From positions 61,171 through 125,170 of the forward strand of contig JADDOH010003976.1 of assembly GCA_016648135.1 (NCBI GenBank): DNA of 64,000 nt, given 5' to 3'. The stretch is from Agrypnia vestita (lineage: Eukaryota; Arthropoda; Insecta; Trichoptera; Phryganeidae). A program made the position numbers and the translations under genes. Under the pieces are notes generated by a model. The model saw nothing but the letters and a program-made list of their open reading frames with translations, ran no database searches and was not told the DNA's origin. Of the stretch, positions 31,930 through 41,515 are shown piece by piece. Each line of letters begins with the position of its first letter. The stretch's first letter is position 1.

Positions 31930-32224
31930 AATTGATGTCTTTCAATGATCAGCAAAATTAAATTAATCTCTGGCAAAATCAACTGTCCGCATCTACTGGA
32001 AAAAATTAGCATCAGGATCCCTACGTACTCAACACGACAGTCGCATCCTTTCTCAATTCCGAGACACCATACGAGATCGCAAGGGAACTCCTTAATTTTA
32101 CGAGCGAGTAGGTCCTGTAACGAGCTGACGAACCGCACAAGTATTGATATTTTCAATGCGAATTCAAATATTATTAAGAATGCAATGTTTGGGAGAGTGT
32201 TGTTTTAAAAACTGATTTAAAAAT

Positions 32225-32546
32225 TGTTTTCATGCTTCGTTTATTTCACTTTTCTCTTGATTTATTGCTTTTATTACTGTTTTCATACTTTGTTTATTTC
32301 ACTTTTCTCTTGACTTATTGCTTTTATTACTGTTTTCATACTTTGTTTATTTCACTTTTCTCTTGATTTATTGCTTTTATTACTGTTTTCATACTTTGTT
32401 TATTTCACTTTTCTCTTGATTTATTGCTTTTATTACTGTTTTCATACTTTGTTTATTTCACTTTTCTCTTGACTTATTGCTTTTATTACTGTTTTCATAC
32501 TTTGTCTATTGCTGTTGTCATACTTTGTTTATTTCAATTTTCTCTT
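32225..32546. repeat. 53-bp minisatellite, about 5.7 units
   Basis: The unit contains TTTATTTCACTTTTCTCTTG, then GCTTTTATTACTG and TTTTCATACTTTG. TTATTTCACT starts at 32,241, 32,294, 32,347, 32,400 and 32,453, a constant 53-bp step. Units differ by one or two substitutions. It is embedded in a LINE 3' UTR. Confidence 0.92.
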
Positions 32547-32552
32547 ATTCTA

Positions 32553-32862
32553 TTACTTCCTTTCTTTTAACTCGTGGCGTCTGCTTGCTTGACGAAAAAA
32601 ACTTTGGATCGATTTTTAACCCTATTCCCGTGATCCAATCGAACTGAAACTTTGCAAGTAGACTCGTGGCGACGATCAAGAAGATCTATCAAATTTTCGT
32701 TAAAAAATAATAATAATTATGGTATAATTTTGGATTTTTCGAATTTTTAATGGTTTTTTCATACAATTGAGTAAGTTGTATGGAGATTCCAACGCATATG
32801 GTAGACACGAAACCCAAAAATGAGAAATGAAGTATTGTAAAAACTTGGTTTTTATGGGTTAC
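32553..32862 (+). repeat. MITE-A copy 7
   Basis: Runs from TTACTTCCTTTCTTTTAACT to AACTTGGTTTTTATGGGTTA. It carries the ACAATTGAGTAAGTTGTATG variant shared with copy 6. Confidence 0.85.
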
Positions 32863-33429
32863 TTTTTTGCTTATATAATTGGTTAGATAAGCGTTTAAGA
32901 TTTGAAATCACATTGATATATTGAGTCGTTCCTAATTGAGCTCCAGTAGAATATTTCAAGATTGTTTCTTTGATTTATTGTACTGTGAACTTGTGAATAC
33001 TCTAAATAAATAAATAAATAAATAAAACAATATCTTGTGATTCTAGAACACTTTTATTTTATACAAGTTTTTCCCTTGCCTTTAGTTTAATTTAACTTTT
33101 TCGCGACCAATTATTACGCGGTTGTAAAATGGCTTTGCATGCAGGAAAATCTGAAAATAGTTACGATAATGTCGGTCATAAACAAAGGATCTCTTGGACC
33201 GACTTCGGGAGTCTGCGATCTCACGCGGCCCGAGCTTTTTCGTGAACTCTTAAAAATAGATCGAGTTTATTACCCTCAATTTGTCTTCAAATTTGCACAT
33301 TTTAAACGCAAAGATAAGATAAATAAATGGTGGAATTTTCCTCGTGATTATCGGAGCAAATGATTTAGGCAGCTTTTTAATTGAATTCCACACAGGCACC
33401 GAATTAGGTTTAAGCGATAGGATTATTTA

Positions 33430-34043
33430 ATGAACAACGCTGAATGAGGTAAAAATGAATTTATATATTTTTACCAAAGAGAACCAAACAGCTGAATTGC
33501 CAAGACGAATAGGAATGAGCTGGGCTGCTTTTGGCAAACTCAAACACATCTTCGAGAACAAAGAGATCCCAATTAGCCTAAAAAGAAAAGCCTTTGAATC
33601 GTGCATACTGCCAGAGATGACATATGGATTGGAGACTATGGCCCTTACATAGAAAAGTGTAGAAAAGCTCAAATGCACGCAACGATCCATGGAGAGATCC
33701 ATGCTTGAAGTAAGCCTAAGAGATAGAAATAGAAACGACGAAATTATGCGCAGAACTTGAGTAGTGGATATCATGGATCGTGTAGCGAAGCTAAAATGGC
33801 AATGGGCAGGACACGTTGCAAGAGAGGATACTACAAGATGGCCTCCCAGAGTTCTGAAATGGAGACCTTGGGAAAATAAAAGAGGCATCGGAAGACCTCA
33901 AAAGAGATGGGCCGATGATATTGTCGCTGTGGGGGGAAAGAAATGGCTACAATTAGCCAACAACAGGGAAAAATGGAAAAATAAGGAAGAGGTCTATATC
34001 CAGCAGTGGAAAGACGAAGGCTGATGAAGAAGAAGAAGAAGAT
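33430..34043 (+). mobile_element. RTE-like LINE C-terminal fragment
   Basis: Reads RRIGMSWAAFGKLKHIFEN, ISLKRKAFESCILPEMTYGL, then after a TAG codon KLKCTQRSMERSMLEVSLRD. After a TGA codon it continues VDIMDRVAKLKWQWAGHVAR, PPRVLKWRPWENKRGIGRP and EEVYIQQWKDEG, with a (GAA)n tail. This is the insect endonuclease-reverse transcriptase C-terminus. Two in-frame stops and 5' truncation show it is dead. The minus-strand 153-codon frame here is a shadow. Confidence 0.9.
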
Positions 34044-34189
34044 ATTTTTACGTCAGAGTATGAAAATAATTGGAATGTAGCCCCCAACAAAACAAAGCAG
34101 GTTTAGGTTACTCTGGTTTGTTCATTAACCCGCTTCGTTCAGAGCGGATCGTTCTCTTCTATGGCGTCGATTTGGTGTTTTTCTTTTTT

Positions 34190-34345
34190 TGAGACACTAA
34201 CAGAACAATGGGTACATGGCACACAAAGAATAACACATTATAAATCGAGACTGCCCATTATCCCAATTAAAAATGTCTTCGGCACGCTCTAGCAACATGA
34301 ATATGTATATTATATATTTAGTGTACGCATGTAGTGTGATCATAT
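34190..34345 (-). mobile_element. LINE 3' UTR fragment
   Basis: Matches 26,105-26,300: GCGTGCCGAAGAC, CCCATTATCCC-type stretch and TGTTAGTGTCTC before an A-rich tail (minus strand). No coding part remains. Confidence 0.7.
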
Positions 34346-34621
34346 AAGAATATGTAAATAAATAAGTTCTTTCTGCGAAGGATGAAATAATTGCCAAAAA
34401 TTACGTTATGAAGTAGTAGAATTCTCAATGCAAAATACATTATTATTATATTTTTGATGTTTATTGCGTTAACTTTGTGATTGGACATAATTATTAATTT
34501 TAATTGGTTAAGAATTTTGTATAAACCATATACTGTTGTATTTTGCTATTACTTTGTGGTTATTCATTACGAATATAATTAAACTAGTTAACTTTGTTTA
34601 CACCACTAAAATTTATTGGGT

Positions 34622-34665
34622 AAAACCAACCGGTTTCGGAAACGACGTTCCTTCATCAGGGTATA
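34622..34665 (-). ncRNA. Hammerhead ribozyme motif, intact core (HH-A long arm)
   Basis: Minus strand: core CUGAUGA (34,653-34,659), stem II GGAA/UUCC with loop CGUCGU, GAAAC (34,633-34,637), spacer CG, cleavage triplet GUU. Stem I is at least ACC/GGU. All invariant bases are present. Confidence 0.75.
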
Positions 34666-34910
34666 CCCAATACTAATTGAACTTTACAAAAATTTTAAAC
34701 AATCATACTTCAGTGTTAAGTGTCCAAATAAATAATAATGAATCTATTATTAACAACCAAAAAAATTTAACTTACAGTCCTATTTTGAATATGTTCCCTT
34801 TCATCCTATCACCTGTTTCTTTCGCACCCCCCACTATTTACCCCCATTTGGACACTTAACACTGAAGTATGATTGTTTATAATTTTTGTAAAGTTCAATT
34901 AGTATTGGGT

Positions 34911-34951
34911 ATACCGTGATGAAGGAACGTCGTTTCCGAAACCGGTTGGTT
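34911..34951 (+). ncRNA. Hammerhead motif with inactivating core change (HH-A short arm)
   Basis: Identical to the partner in the other arm except that the core reads GUGAUGA (34,916-34,922). The first core C pairs with a core G in the active fold, and its change is expected to abolish cleavage. The same change is in the short arm of the copy at 58.5 kb. Confidence 0.7.
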
Positions 34952-35265
34952 TTACCAAATAAATTTTAGTGGTGTAAACAAAGTTAACTAGTTTAATTAT
35001 ATTTGTATAAACCACTTGGAGTAACTTTACGTCTACCGTCAATTACTACTTATCAATTACCCCCACCATAACTGTAGCCACGCCCTCGTTCAAAAATTTG
35101 TTTACTAAAATAAGAAATGGCTCCGTTCTGACTAAGATACAGTGGTATCGATATCGGTAGACGTAAAATTATCTTCTGTGAATAATTTTCTGGTATATTC
35201 TGCCGTCTACATGTGACCACTCTGGCCGACGTTTCGGATCCCATTGCAGGGTCCATCATCCCATC

Positions 35266-35308
35266 AGCCCTGATGATGGACCCTGCAGTGGGATCCGAAA
35301 CGTCGGCC
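35266..35308 (+). ncRNA. Hammerhead-like motif (HH-B)
   Basis: Core CUGAUGA (35,270-35,276), stem II GGA-CCC/GGG-UCC with one bulge and loop near UGCAGU, GAAAC (35,297-35,301) and then GUC directly, with GCC/GGC for stem I. The 2-nt spacer of the other motifs is missing, so activity is less certain. The inverted partner at 35,225-35,260 lacks the CUGA box. Confidence 0.5.
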
Positions 35309-35638
35309 AGAGAGGTCACACGTAAACGGCAGAACATCCCAGAAAACTATACACAGAAGATTCTGAACGGCCGTGAAAACCTGAGAACATTTTTGACGTA
35401 AAGTTACTCCAAGTGGTTTATACAAAGTTTTTAACAAATTAAAATGAATAATTATTATATTTCTTCAATAATATCTTCTTTTTATATTACTGGCCTCCAA
35501 TATCAATGTAATATGTCTCGTCAATATACTACTTCTTATTCACTAATTCTACAGTTTCCATGCGGAGATCGCGAAGACTTCATATATGTCAGGCTACACA
35601 CACCCGTAGAAGTCTGATCCGTATAACCGTATATGTAA

Positions 35639-36683
35639 AGGTACTGATACACATGCATATTAGTGCCACGTGAGCATGCGCAGTATTCTACCTTCTTTAG
35701 CCCTTGCTTCTTAGTGGCATGCTAGTAATAAGCATGCTCATTTGTGGCATCAAAATCAACCGCCGGTTGATTTATGAGCATTCTAATGTCATTCACCATG
35801 AGAAGGGCATGTGTGAACAGGCTTGCTTATTATTTATTTATTTAATGTTTATGGAAGACCAACAGCACAAAAAAAGCATAGAAAACATTGATACAATATA
35901 GATGGCCAATTACAGGTCTCCACATTTAGAAATATTTCAGTAAAGATAAATATTTATGATATACTAAGGCATATTAATTATATAGAAAGAAAGAATAAAA
36001 AATTTAAACAAAAGATAAAGAAACTTAATTATTACGTGGAAAAAAATTCAGCACTCAAAATTTTTCTTAATCTTGTGTGGCTGCACTCGAACAGATCAAT
36101 GTCCAATAATCTTATCAGTTTATTGAATGCATCGCATACCCTCAAGAAATGAGCATGCTTATGTCATTCGCGGGCCTCGCGGCTAGTATTATCAATGCGA
36201 TCTTCTCAATCCGCGACAGATGAAACAAGTATGGCGCGTTGGGGAGATGATAAAAAAATACTTTTCGTGACTTATTATAGGAATCACCAATGTCTGTAGA
36301 ATACTCGGTCACCGCTATGTAAAAATAATATAGCAAGACAAGAAATAACGTTTATGAAACTTTATTTAAAGACATGAATGATTAAAATCTTACAATAAAA
36401 ATTATAAAAACTAAAATCAAAAATATTTTGATTTATTGGTTCACTTGAATTTTCTATTTCAGTTTGCAAAGTTTCAATTTTGAACTAGAGTTCCTCTCTA
36501 TTCTGTGACAAGAGTATGCCACTAATAAGCACGTGTGTTTGATTGCTAGCTTTGAGCATGCTTATTTATGAACATGCTTAAAATAAGCATGCTAATAATG
36601 AGCAAGTGTGTACAGTTGTTAGGGCATGCTAGTTTTGAGCATGCTAATGAGCATGCCGGTAGTAAGCTTGTGTGTCTGTACCT
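35639..36683. mobile_element. PIF/Harbinger-like non-autonomous element H2, copy B
   Basis: Ends AGGTACTGATACACATGC and GCTTGTGTGTCTGTACCT are flanked by TAA (35,636-35,638 and 36,684-36,686). GAGCATGC palindromes are dense at both ends. The MADF-like frame starts at about 36,197 (MRSSQSATDETSMARWGDDK) but is broken by an insertion after VTYYRN. A LINE 3' fragment is inserted at 35,834-36,150. Confidence 0.82.
35834..36150 (-). mobile_element. LINE 3' UTR fragment inserted in H2 copy B
   Basis: Exactly the segment missing from H2 copy A between GCTTATTAT and GAGCATGCTTATG. Its low-coordinate end has TTATTTATTTAA, the reverse of a (TAAA)n tail, and GAAGACCAACAGC, shared with 58,160. It may include a short target duplication. 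Confidence 0.65.
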
Positions 36684-36926
36684 TAAAAGCAATTTCTTGC
36701 TTGCCGGTGTCGGTTTAGTTGGAGCATGGCCGCGGGGTCGCCGGTCTAGAAACAAATGTGTTTCATCCGTTTAGTCGTGTTGTCAGTTTGAAAATGTTGA
36801 CATTCTCCTACTGTACACACGCTTAAACTTGCAACCGTTATGGGCGCCATTTGCAAACTTATCGTCGGATTCGTTACTATTTTAACCGTTACTGCTTGTT
36901 TGAGTCTCTGCTACCCTACGGCTGGA

Positions 36927-37707
36927 CATTCACTGCAAATGCATATTTCGGCGTTTTTTTTTTACGAAAATGTGGGTTTTCATTTATATCAGAATGTATA
37001 CTCTAGGCTGAAATTTTTTAGGGCAATAACTTAGATAAAACCTTTTTTTATTACATAAAAGTAATAAAATTGATATTATTTACAATAATTAATAAAATAT
37101 AAGCGTTAATCGACAGGCCGCTGCCAAAAAATCGTTTTTAGTGTCCTAGGCAGCGCTAATTTTTGATGAATATTTATATGTACCTACACATAATACGTTT
37201 TTTTATACGTATTAAGTAAATTTCATTATTTAGAATCCGTACTAAGGAAATGAAGAATATTCAATATTAATAAAATTATAATGTTTTAAATTTGCAAGAA
37301 ATTTTTACATTTTTTCTTGATTTTATAAGGCTTTTTATTTATATAAAGATAGGATTTTAAACAGTATATTCTATTTATTCTCGTATTTTGAGGCTTTACT
37401 CACTTATTAAAAGTTAGTTTTTTTTTAACAAAAACACCTTAATTAATATTGAAAAATAAAAATTCCGAAGTATGAAATGCGCCAATAAATGTCGCCGCTG
37501 CCGACGGAATTCTGTTTTATAATTAATGCTTATATTCATTAATTATTGTAAATTATGTCAATTTTATTACTTTTATATAATAAGAAATGTTCTATCTACG
37601 TTATTGCCCTAAAATTGCAGACTGGAGTACACATTCTGATATAAATGAATTGTAAAAACCCATATTTTCGTAATAAAAAACGCCGAAATATGCATTTGCA
37701 GTGAATG
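36927..37707. repeat. MITE L, copy 1, with about 107-bp inverted ends
   Basis: CATTCACTGCAAATGCATAT with TTCGGCG, then GGGTTTTCATTTATATCAGA and AGGGCAATAAC, is mirrored at 37,600-37,707. The interior is AT-rich with an inner inverted motif around GCCGCTGCC and GGCAGCG. Non-coding. Confidence 0.85.
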
Positions 37708-38449
37708 TGCCGCCTTAAGTTGCGATGACTTTTGTTTATTCGCTGATTTTTCAAAATTCAATCGCCCTGACAAATGCGAAGATTTCGTTTCCCGTTCCCG
37801 CAATTTCGTTGGACCTCAGAAGATACTCTACATCTAGAATTTTCGCCAAAGAAGAGAACCTATTTTTGCAATGTTAGGTACATTATTTTTGCAAGCTGCT
37901 CAACAATAACAGAGAATTCACTTGTGGTGTACAAACATTTAAAAAATATTTTTCGCACATGCGTCACACTACCAACATTATGTAGCGTTCATTCTATGAA
38001 TACTCCCAAGGCAGCTGTTTCTACATCCAGTTTAAATCGTACAAATAGTAGAAAATAATAATTACCGCTTTAACAAAGGGAGCTTACCAAGAGTTCCTGA
38101 GATTAACATCTCGCGCCATGTGCCAAGTTCTCGAGATGAATTCTCAGAAAACACGATACATTTTTCCAGCGAGACCGTAAATATAAATCGCGCCTTTTCC
38201 GCAATAACATTTTAAAAGATGTTTATTGTTCTCTATCCTCCTTGCAGACAAGCGGAGAATTGATTTCAGTTTTCCCCCAATTGTTACTAAATCACCGCGA
38301 ACACTTTCCGGCTAGTATAATTAAACATGCATTATTTTTGTTGGCCAAATAATGCACCACGAAGCAAAATATGGGTGTAGCGATCGCTTTGTTGTCAAAT
38401 TTGTAGCTGAAGTGGTTGCACTACAAAGGCCCCATCGTTGCAACGATAC
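37708..38449. other. Unassigned
   Basis: The frame at 37,774-38,058 (94 codons) has no recognisable domain. I see no repeat. Confidence 0.35.
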
Positions 38450-38457
38450 GACGCTTC

Positions 38458-38965
38458 TAGGGAATGCAATTCCGATCCCGCGAGATCTCGAGGCATTTTA
38501 CGAGACCAATCCCGGACCGAAAAATCGGACGGGATTATCGGAAATGATCAACATTTTTTCATGTTTTGTATGTTTAATTGTGCATGTCTATAGAGCTTTT
38601 AGTAAGTACTTAAAACTTATGTTCATGTCACATTCAAATAATGAAAATTGCTTCGAATAATATTTGCTGTATTTTATCAACCTAACATAGTAATAAAAAC
38701 TACTACTGACTCTACTACATTGATTGATTGATGCTTGGAAAAAACTCCTATAAAAACTTTAATGCAATGATTAATAATGAACATTTTATTAAAATTGCTG
38801 ATATAAAAATGCAAGGCGCTGTCTTTAATTGCTATTCAGCCCTATAAACAAACAAAAAAACGCAAAAGCATTCGGGATCCCGATCCCTAGGGATCCCGCG
38901 GGATTGGGAATTCTAACCTCGAGGGATCCCGAAAGGGCGATCCCGACTCGGGATTGCATTCCCTA
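38458..38965. mobile_element. hAT-type MITE with near-perfect 8-bp duplication
   Basis: Ends TAGGGAATGCAATTCCGATC and GATTGCATTCCCTA are inverted repeats, flanked by GACGCTTC (38,450-38,457) and GACGCTAC (38,966-38,973), 7 of 8 identical. The subterminal regions are rich in GGGATCCCG-type palindromes. The frame at 38,352-38,660 overlaps the left end and is not a gene. Confidence 0.82.
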
Positions 38966-39149
38966 GACGCTACCAACATTTATGAATCAAAGAAATAATG
39001 TTTGCTTGTATCAAAGAAACAATATATACTTAGAGAACTAGATTATAGCCGAAACCGAATTTCGAGTTCTGTTCTGGTTTCGGCCAAAACAGAAACTTAT
39101 TAGACATTTTTAAATTTACATTAGGCATATCCTGAAATCGAGTGATTCC

Positions 39150-39595
39150 TAGACTTCATTAGGGTTAAGTTAAATAAAATACATCAATGTGATTAGTAAG
39201 AAAATATTTAGACATATCGATGGCTCCTACGTATAATATCGTCGCCAGCCTCTTCATTTCTTGGTAGGTGATACATCGCACATCTCCAATAATCTGGTCT
39301 ACGTAGCTCAATCTCGGGCGGCCTCTACGATTGTTGCCTTCAACATTTACCTCGATGATGTTTAAAAGCAGGCCCGGATGCCTTATATTATGGCCTATCC
39401 AAATTGCTCGCTGTTGGGTGATTCTGTTAAGGAGTCGCCTTTTTTCGCCCACCCTGCTCAACACCTCGTCGTTTCGGATGTGTTCTGACCAATGGATCCT
39501 CGCCATGCGCCTGTAGCACTACATCTCAAAGGCAGCTAGCCTCCCGTACGTGCTCTGGCCGATGGTCCATGTTTCGCTGCCATTTGTTTTAATCT
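39150..39595 (-). mobile_element. LINE reverse-transcriptase C-terminal fragment
   Basis: The minus translation gives NGSETWTIGQSTYGRLAAFE, then M, a TAG codon, CYRRMARIHWSEHIRNDEVL, LLNRITQQRAIWIGHNIRH and GRPRLSYVDQIIGDV with TYQEMKRLA. This is the insect LINE C-terminus (W.GH..RH......EG...RRGRPR...). One stop replaces Trp. Confidence 0.88.
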
Positions 39596-39790
39596 ACTTA
39601 TATTATCACACCTGCATGTTTTGGAAAAATCTTTCCATCGTCAGGGTGATTTATAAAGATATAAAGACTTTTTTTATTTATTTATTATTTTATTTATTTT
39701 TTTAAATGTCAATTTACAAAGTCGCTCAACCAATTGAAAAGTGTTTTTCCTTAGTTCTTATGCAAATATAGTATCACGCAGTGTGCTCCA
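39596..39790 (-). mobile_element. Penelope-like 3' remnant with decayed hammerhead
   Basis: TTATCACACCTGCATGTTTT with CTTTCCATCGTCAGGGTG corresponds to the 3' end of the element at 30,850-31,330. AATGTCAATTTACAAAGTC and ACCAATTGAAAAG match 31,270-31,310. The ribozyme (39,611-39,650) has core CUGACGA but AAAAC in place of GAAAC and GCA in place of GUA. Confidence 0.65.
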
Positions 39791-39949
39791 GGATCCAGTC
39801 AGCTGTACTGAGGAGCTGACTTCCTCAGTCAGCTGAATTAAGAAAGCCTCTGAAAATGCTCAATTGCAGCGAACATTGAGGTTCTTGGATTTTTGGCGAA
39901 TGTTAGCAAGTAATTTCACCCGTTCCAGCAATATTTTGATTTCAACAAG

Positions 39950-40145
39950 TTTAATGCAATGTTCTTAGGTTTTCACGGCCATTCAGAATCTACTGGTTTA
40001 TGTCTTCTGAAGTATTACGCCGTGTTTTTACCTTTCTGGACAACTTTTCGGATCCCATTGCAGGATCCATCATCATGCGTTGACACATCAGCTCACAACA
40101 CATCAGCCCTGATGATGATGATGATGGTCTCAGGACTAATTCAAA
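39950..40145. mobile_element. HH-B-like remnant
   Basis: Contains TTTTCGGATCCCATTGCAGG with ATCCATCATCATG and, further on, ATCAGCCCTGATGATGATG, the two halves of the HH-B central palindrome. AATGTTCTTAGGTTTTCACG also occurs inverted at 60.9 kb. Expanded GAT triplets have disrupted the core. Confidence 0.5.
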
Positions 40146-40149
40146 TGAA

Positions 40150-40330
40150 ATAATTAAAACCTTGCAAAAAATCTGGTTTATATTTTATTTGACTTTTATA
40201 AAAGCGAATGAATTTTTAATATTCTATATAAATTACTTTCATGATATATACCCCAACTTTTTAGAACAAATAAGATATAATTATTTTAAAAAAATGCAAA
40301 TTTCGACGTCGCTCATCTCCTTGACTGTCG
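40150..40330. repeat. Palindromic repeat P, remnant
   Basis: AAAACCTTGCAAAAAATCTG, AAAGCGAATGAATTTTTAAT and TATATAAATTACTTTCATGA match the second half of the P family with many changes. Confidence 0.5.
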
Positions 40331-40379
40331 ACATTTCATCCAAAGTGTCGAGAATACTTTCTATTTAAAATTGAACGAA

Positions 40380-40682
40380 GACTCCCCGAAATTTTTGCTA
40401 GTGTATCAAGGAGCCTGCATATAAAAAGTAAGAGACGCTGGTCGAGTACCGCAAGTTCGCGTACGGCACGCGGCGGCTTGTAGCGGCCCACCTGCTTGAA
40501 AAACATGAAAGGAGGTCGGAGTTCCAACGGAAAATTCCGCCTGAAACTTGCTCTCCTTGCGATTGTCAAAAGGTTAACCGCCATGACGTCACCGTGGCGG
40601 CTAGATGAACGTACGCCGAGTACCCTTTGCGATCGGAAGCGCATCACTTTTACGAGCGGTGCAAGACGAGACGCGACCTTTA
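40380..40682. other. GC-rich unassigned segment with open frames on both strands
   Basis: A 120-codon minus frame (40,336-40,698) and a plus frame from 40,496 (MKNMKGGRSSNGKFRLKLAL) both run into the H1 terminus. A TATAAAAAG stretch lies at 40,420. I recognise no family, and neither frame can be preferred. Confidence 0.2.
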
Positions 40683-41377
40683 GCGCTTGTTCAGACACAG
40701 CGGGAACCGTTCAGTTTCAGAATCGCGTTTCAAAACACGCGATTTGTGTCATCTGTTCACACAGCCGCGGTTAATAAGCGATTTGTGCGCGCGAAAATAA
40801 ACGTCAGTTTGACAGTTCCGGTGCCGTTCTCCATCTTTGAATATCAGAGATATATTCGCTCATTACTTTGTTAACGACGGCCGTGTTCCATGGCAAGACA
40901 CATAAATATCATTCTGTCAGTTCATTTTTGGTGAATAAATACTTACTTCTCTAAAATACTCTTTTTTTCCACCATTTCCAAATATCTTCACCAACTCCTG
41001 CCAAGCTTGGTTCTTGGCATATTTGAGTAATCCGCACACTATTACAGGTCTTTTCTCCACTTCATCAATAAAAAATTCAGTGTCAAAGCGATCCATAACC
41101 ATAGAAAAGAGAATATAATCCACGCGTGCTCCTGTTGTGACATGAAACCGTGCGGTGCCCGCAACGCGACTGAACGCTCTCCTAATGCCCCATAGTAATA
41201 GGATCGTGCGGGCGCCGTGCGGGTCTATTTTCTAGCGGTTGGGTTGCGGGCACCGCAGCGGTTGACTAACCGCACGGTTGTGTCTGAACGATCACATACA
41301 AACCTAGGTAAATGAGACCCGCACGGATCTCATGCGATTCTGTAACGGCACGGTTCCCGCTGTGTCTGAACAAGCGC
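40683..41377. mobile_element. PIF/Harbinger-like non-autonomous element H1, copy 2
   Basis: Ends GCGCTTGTTCAGACACAGCG and CGCTGTGTCTGAACAAGCGC, flanked by TTA (40,680-40,682 and 41,378-41,380). It carries the intact MADF-like exon on the minus strand (40,917-41,123). The GC-rich inner part with GTGCGGTGCCCGCAACGCG is common to all three copies. No transposase. Confidence 0.88.
40917..41123 (-). CDS. MADF-like domain exon in H1 copy 2
   Basis: A 68-codon frame: residues 13-28 FDTEFFIDEVEKRPVI and 40-48 AWQELVKIF give the pattern (F..+FI..V..RP.I......Y.....AW.EL...F) of a MADF/Myb-SANT-like domain. A GTAAGT donor at 40,941-40,946 suggests the coding exon is 40,947-41,123 and that the last residues (VSIYSPKMN) are intron read-through. 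The hallmark Trp after RPVI is Val here. Copies 1 and 3 carry the same exon with small insertions. MADF proteins bind DNA and assist Harbinger transposases; here no partner is encoded. Confidence 0.5.
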   Translation of the reverse strand: MDYILFSMVMDRFDTEFFIDEVEKRPVIVCGLLKYAKNQAWQELVKIFGNGGKKEYFREVSIYSPKMN

Positions 41378-41515
41378 TTAGTTGTCATTTTTGTGCAGCC
41401 GTCATCGTTATTTTAAAATAGGGCATCAATACAGCTTTAGCTTCCTCGCTCCGACGAGTGCCAGCATCCTTAAAGGTGTCCTCTAACTAGACATAGGCAG
41501 AAAGCTGGATCATTA

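Larger units (their letters stand above)
31930..33027 (+). mobile_element. LINE C-terminus with long 3' UTR, MITE-A inserted
   Basis: The frame to 32,208 reads TRQSHPFSIPRHHTRSQGNS, then RASRSCNELTNRTSIDIFN and NSNIIKNAMF. This is the typical ending of Jockey/CR1 reverse transcriptases (STR...F..P..RT......S...ND....DIF). The 3' UTR contains a 53-bp minisatellite, is interrupted by MITE-A, and appears to resume to a (TAAA)n tail at 33,003-33,027. Confidence 0.7.
34529..35001. mobile_element. Palindromic hammerhead element HH-A, 473 bp
   Basis: Flanked by the 13-bp duplication TTTGTATAAACCA (34,516-34,528 and 35,002-35,014). The two arms (about 34,570-34,730 and 34,848-35,001) are inverted repeats containing AACTAGTTAACTTTGTTTAC, a hammerhead each, and TTAGTATTGGGTATAC. 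The left arm has an extra outer 40 bp. The centre (34,735-34,850) is non-palindromic and shared with the copy at 15.4 kb. No coding sequence is seen. Confidence 0.85.
34487..35457. mobile_element. Palindromic hammerhead element HH-B, split by HH-A
   Basis: Right part 35,015-35,457, left part about 34,487-34,528. The arms are inverted repeats: TTTGTATAAACCA continuing CTTGGAGTAACTTTACG on the left, and CGTAAAGTTACTCCAAG with TGGTTTATACAAA on the right. The centre (about 35,166-35,366) is a second, long inverted repeat carrying the hammerhead at 35,266-35,308. Element HH-A (34,529-35,001) sits in the left arm with a 13-bp target duplication. The short frames at 35,053-35,401 are by-products of the palindrome. 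Confidence 0.75.

Noticed and set aside
32225..32546. CRISPR-like array
   Set aside because: Units are contiguous 53-bp repeats without unique spacers, in a eukaryotic LINE 3' UTR.
33427..33888. 153-codon minus-strand frame
   Set aside because: Antisense shadow of the RTE-like LINE at 33,430-34,043.
35053..35401. Two frames with shared residues (TLADVSDP, AGSI) on opposite strands
   Set aside because: They result from the HH-B palindrome being read on both strands.
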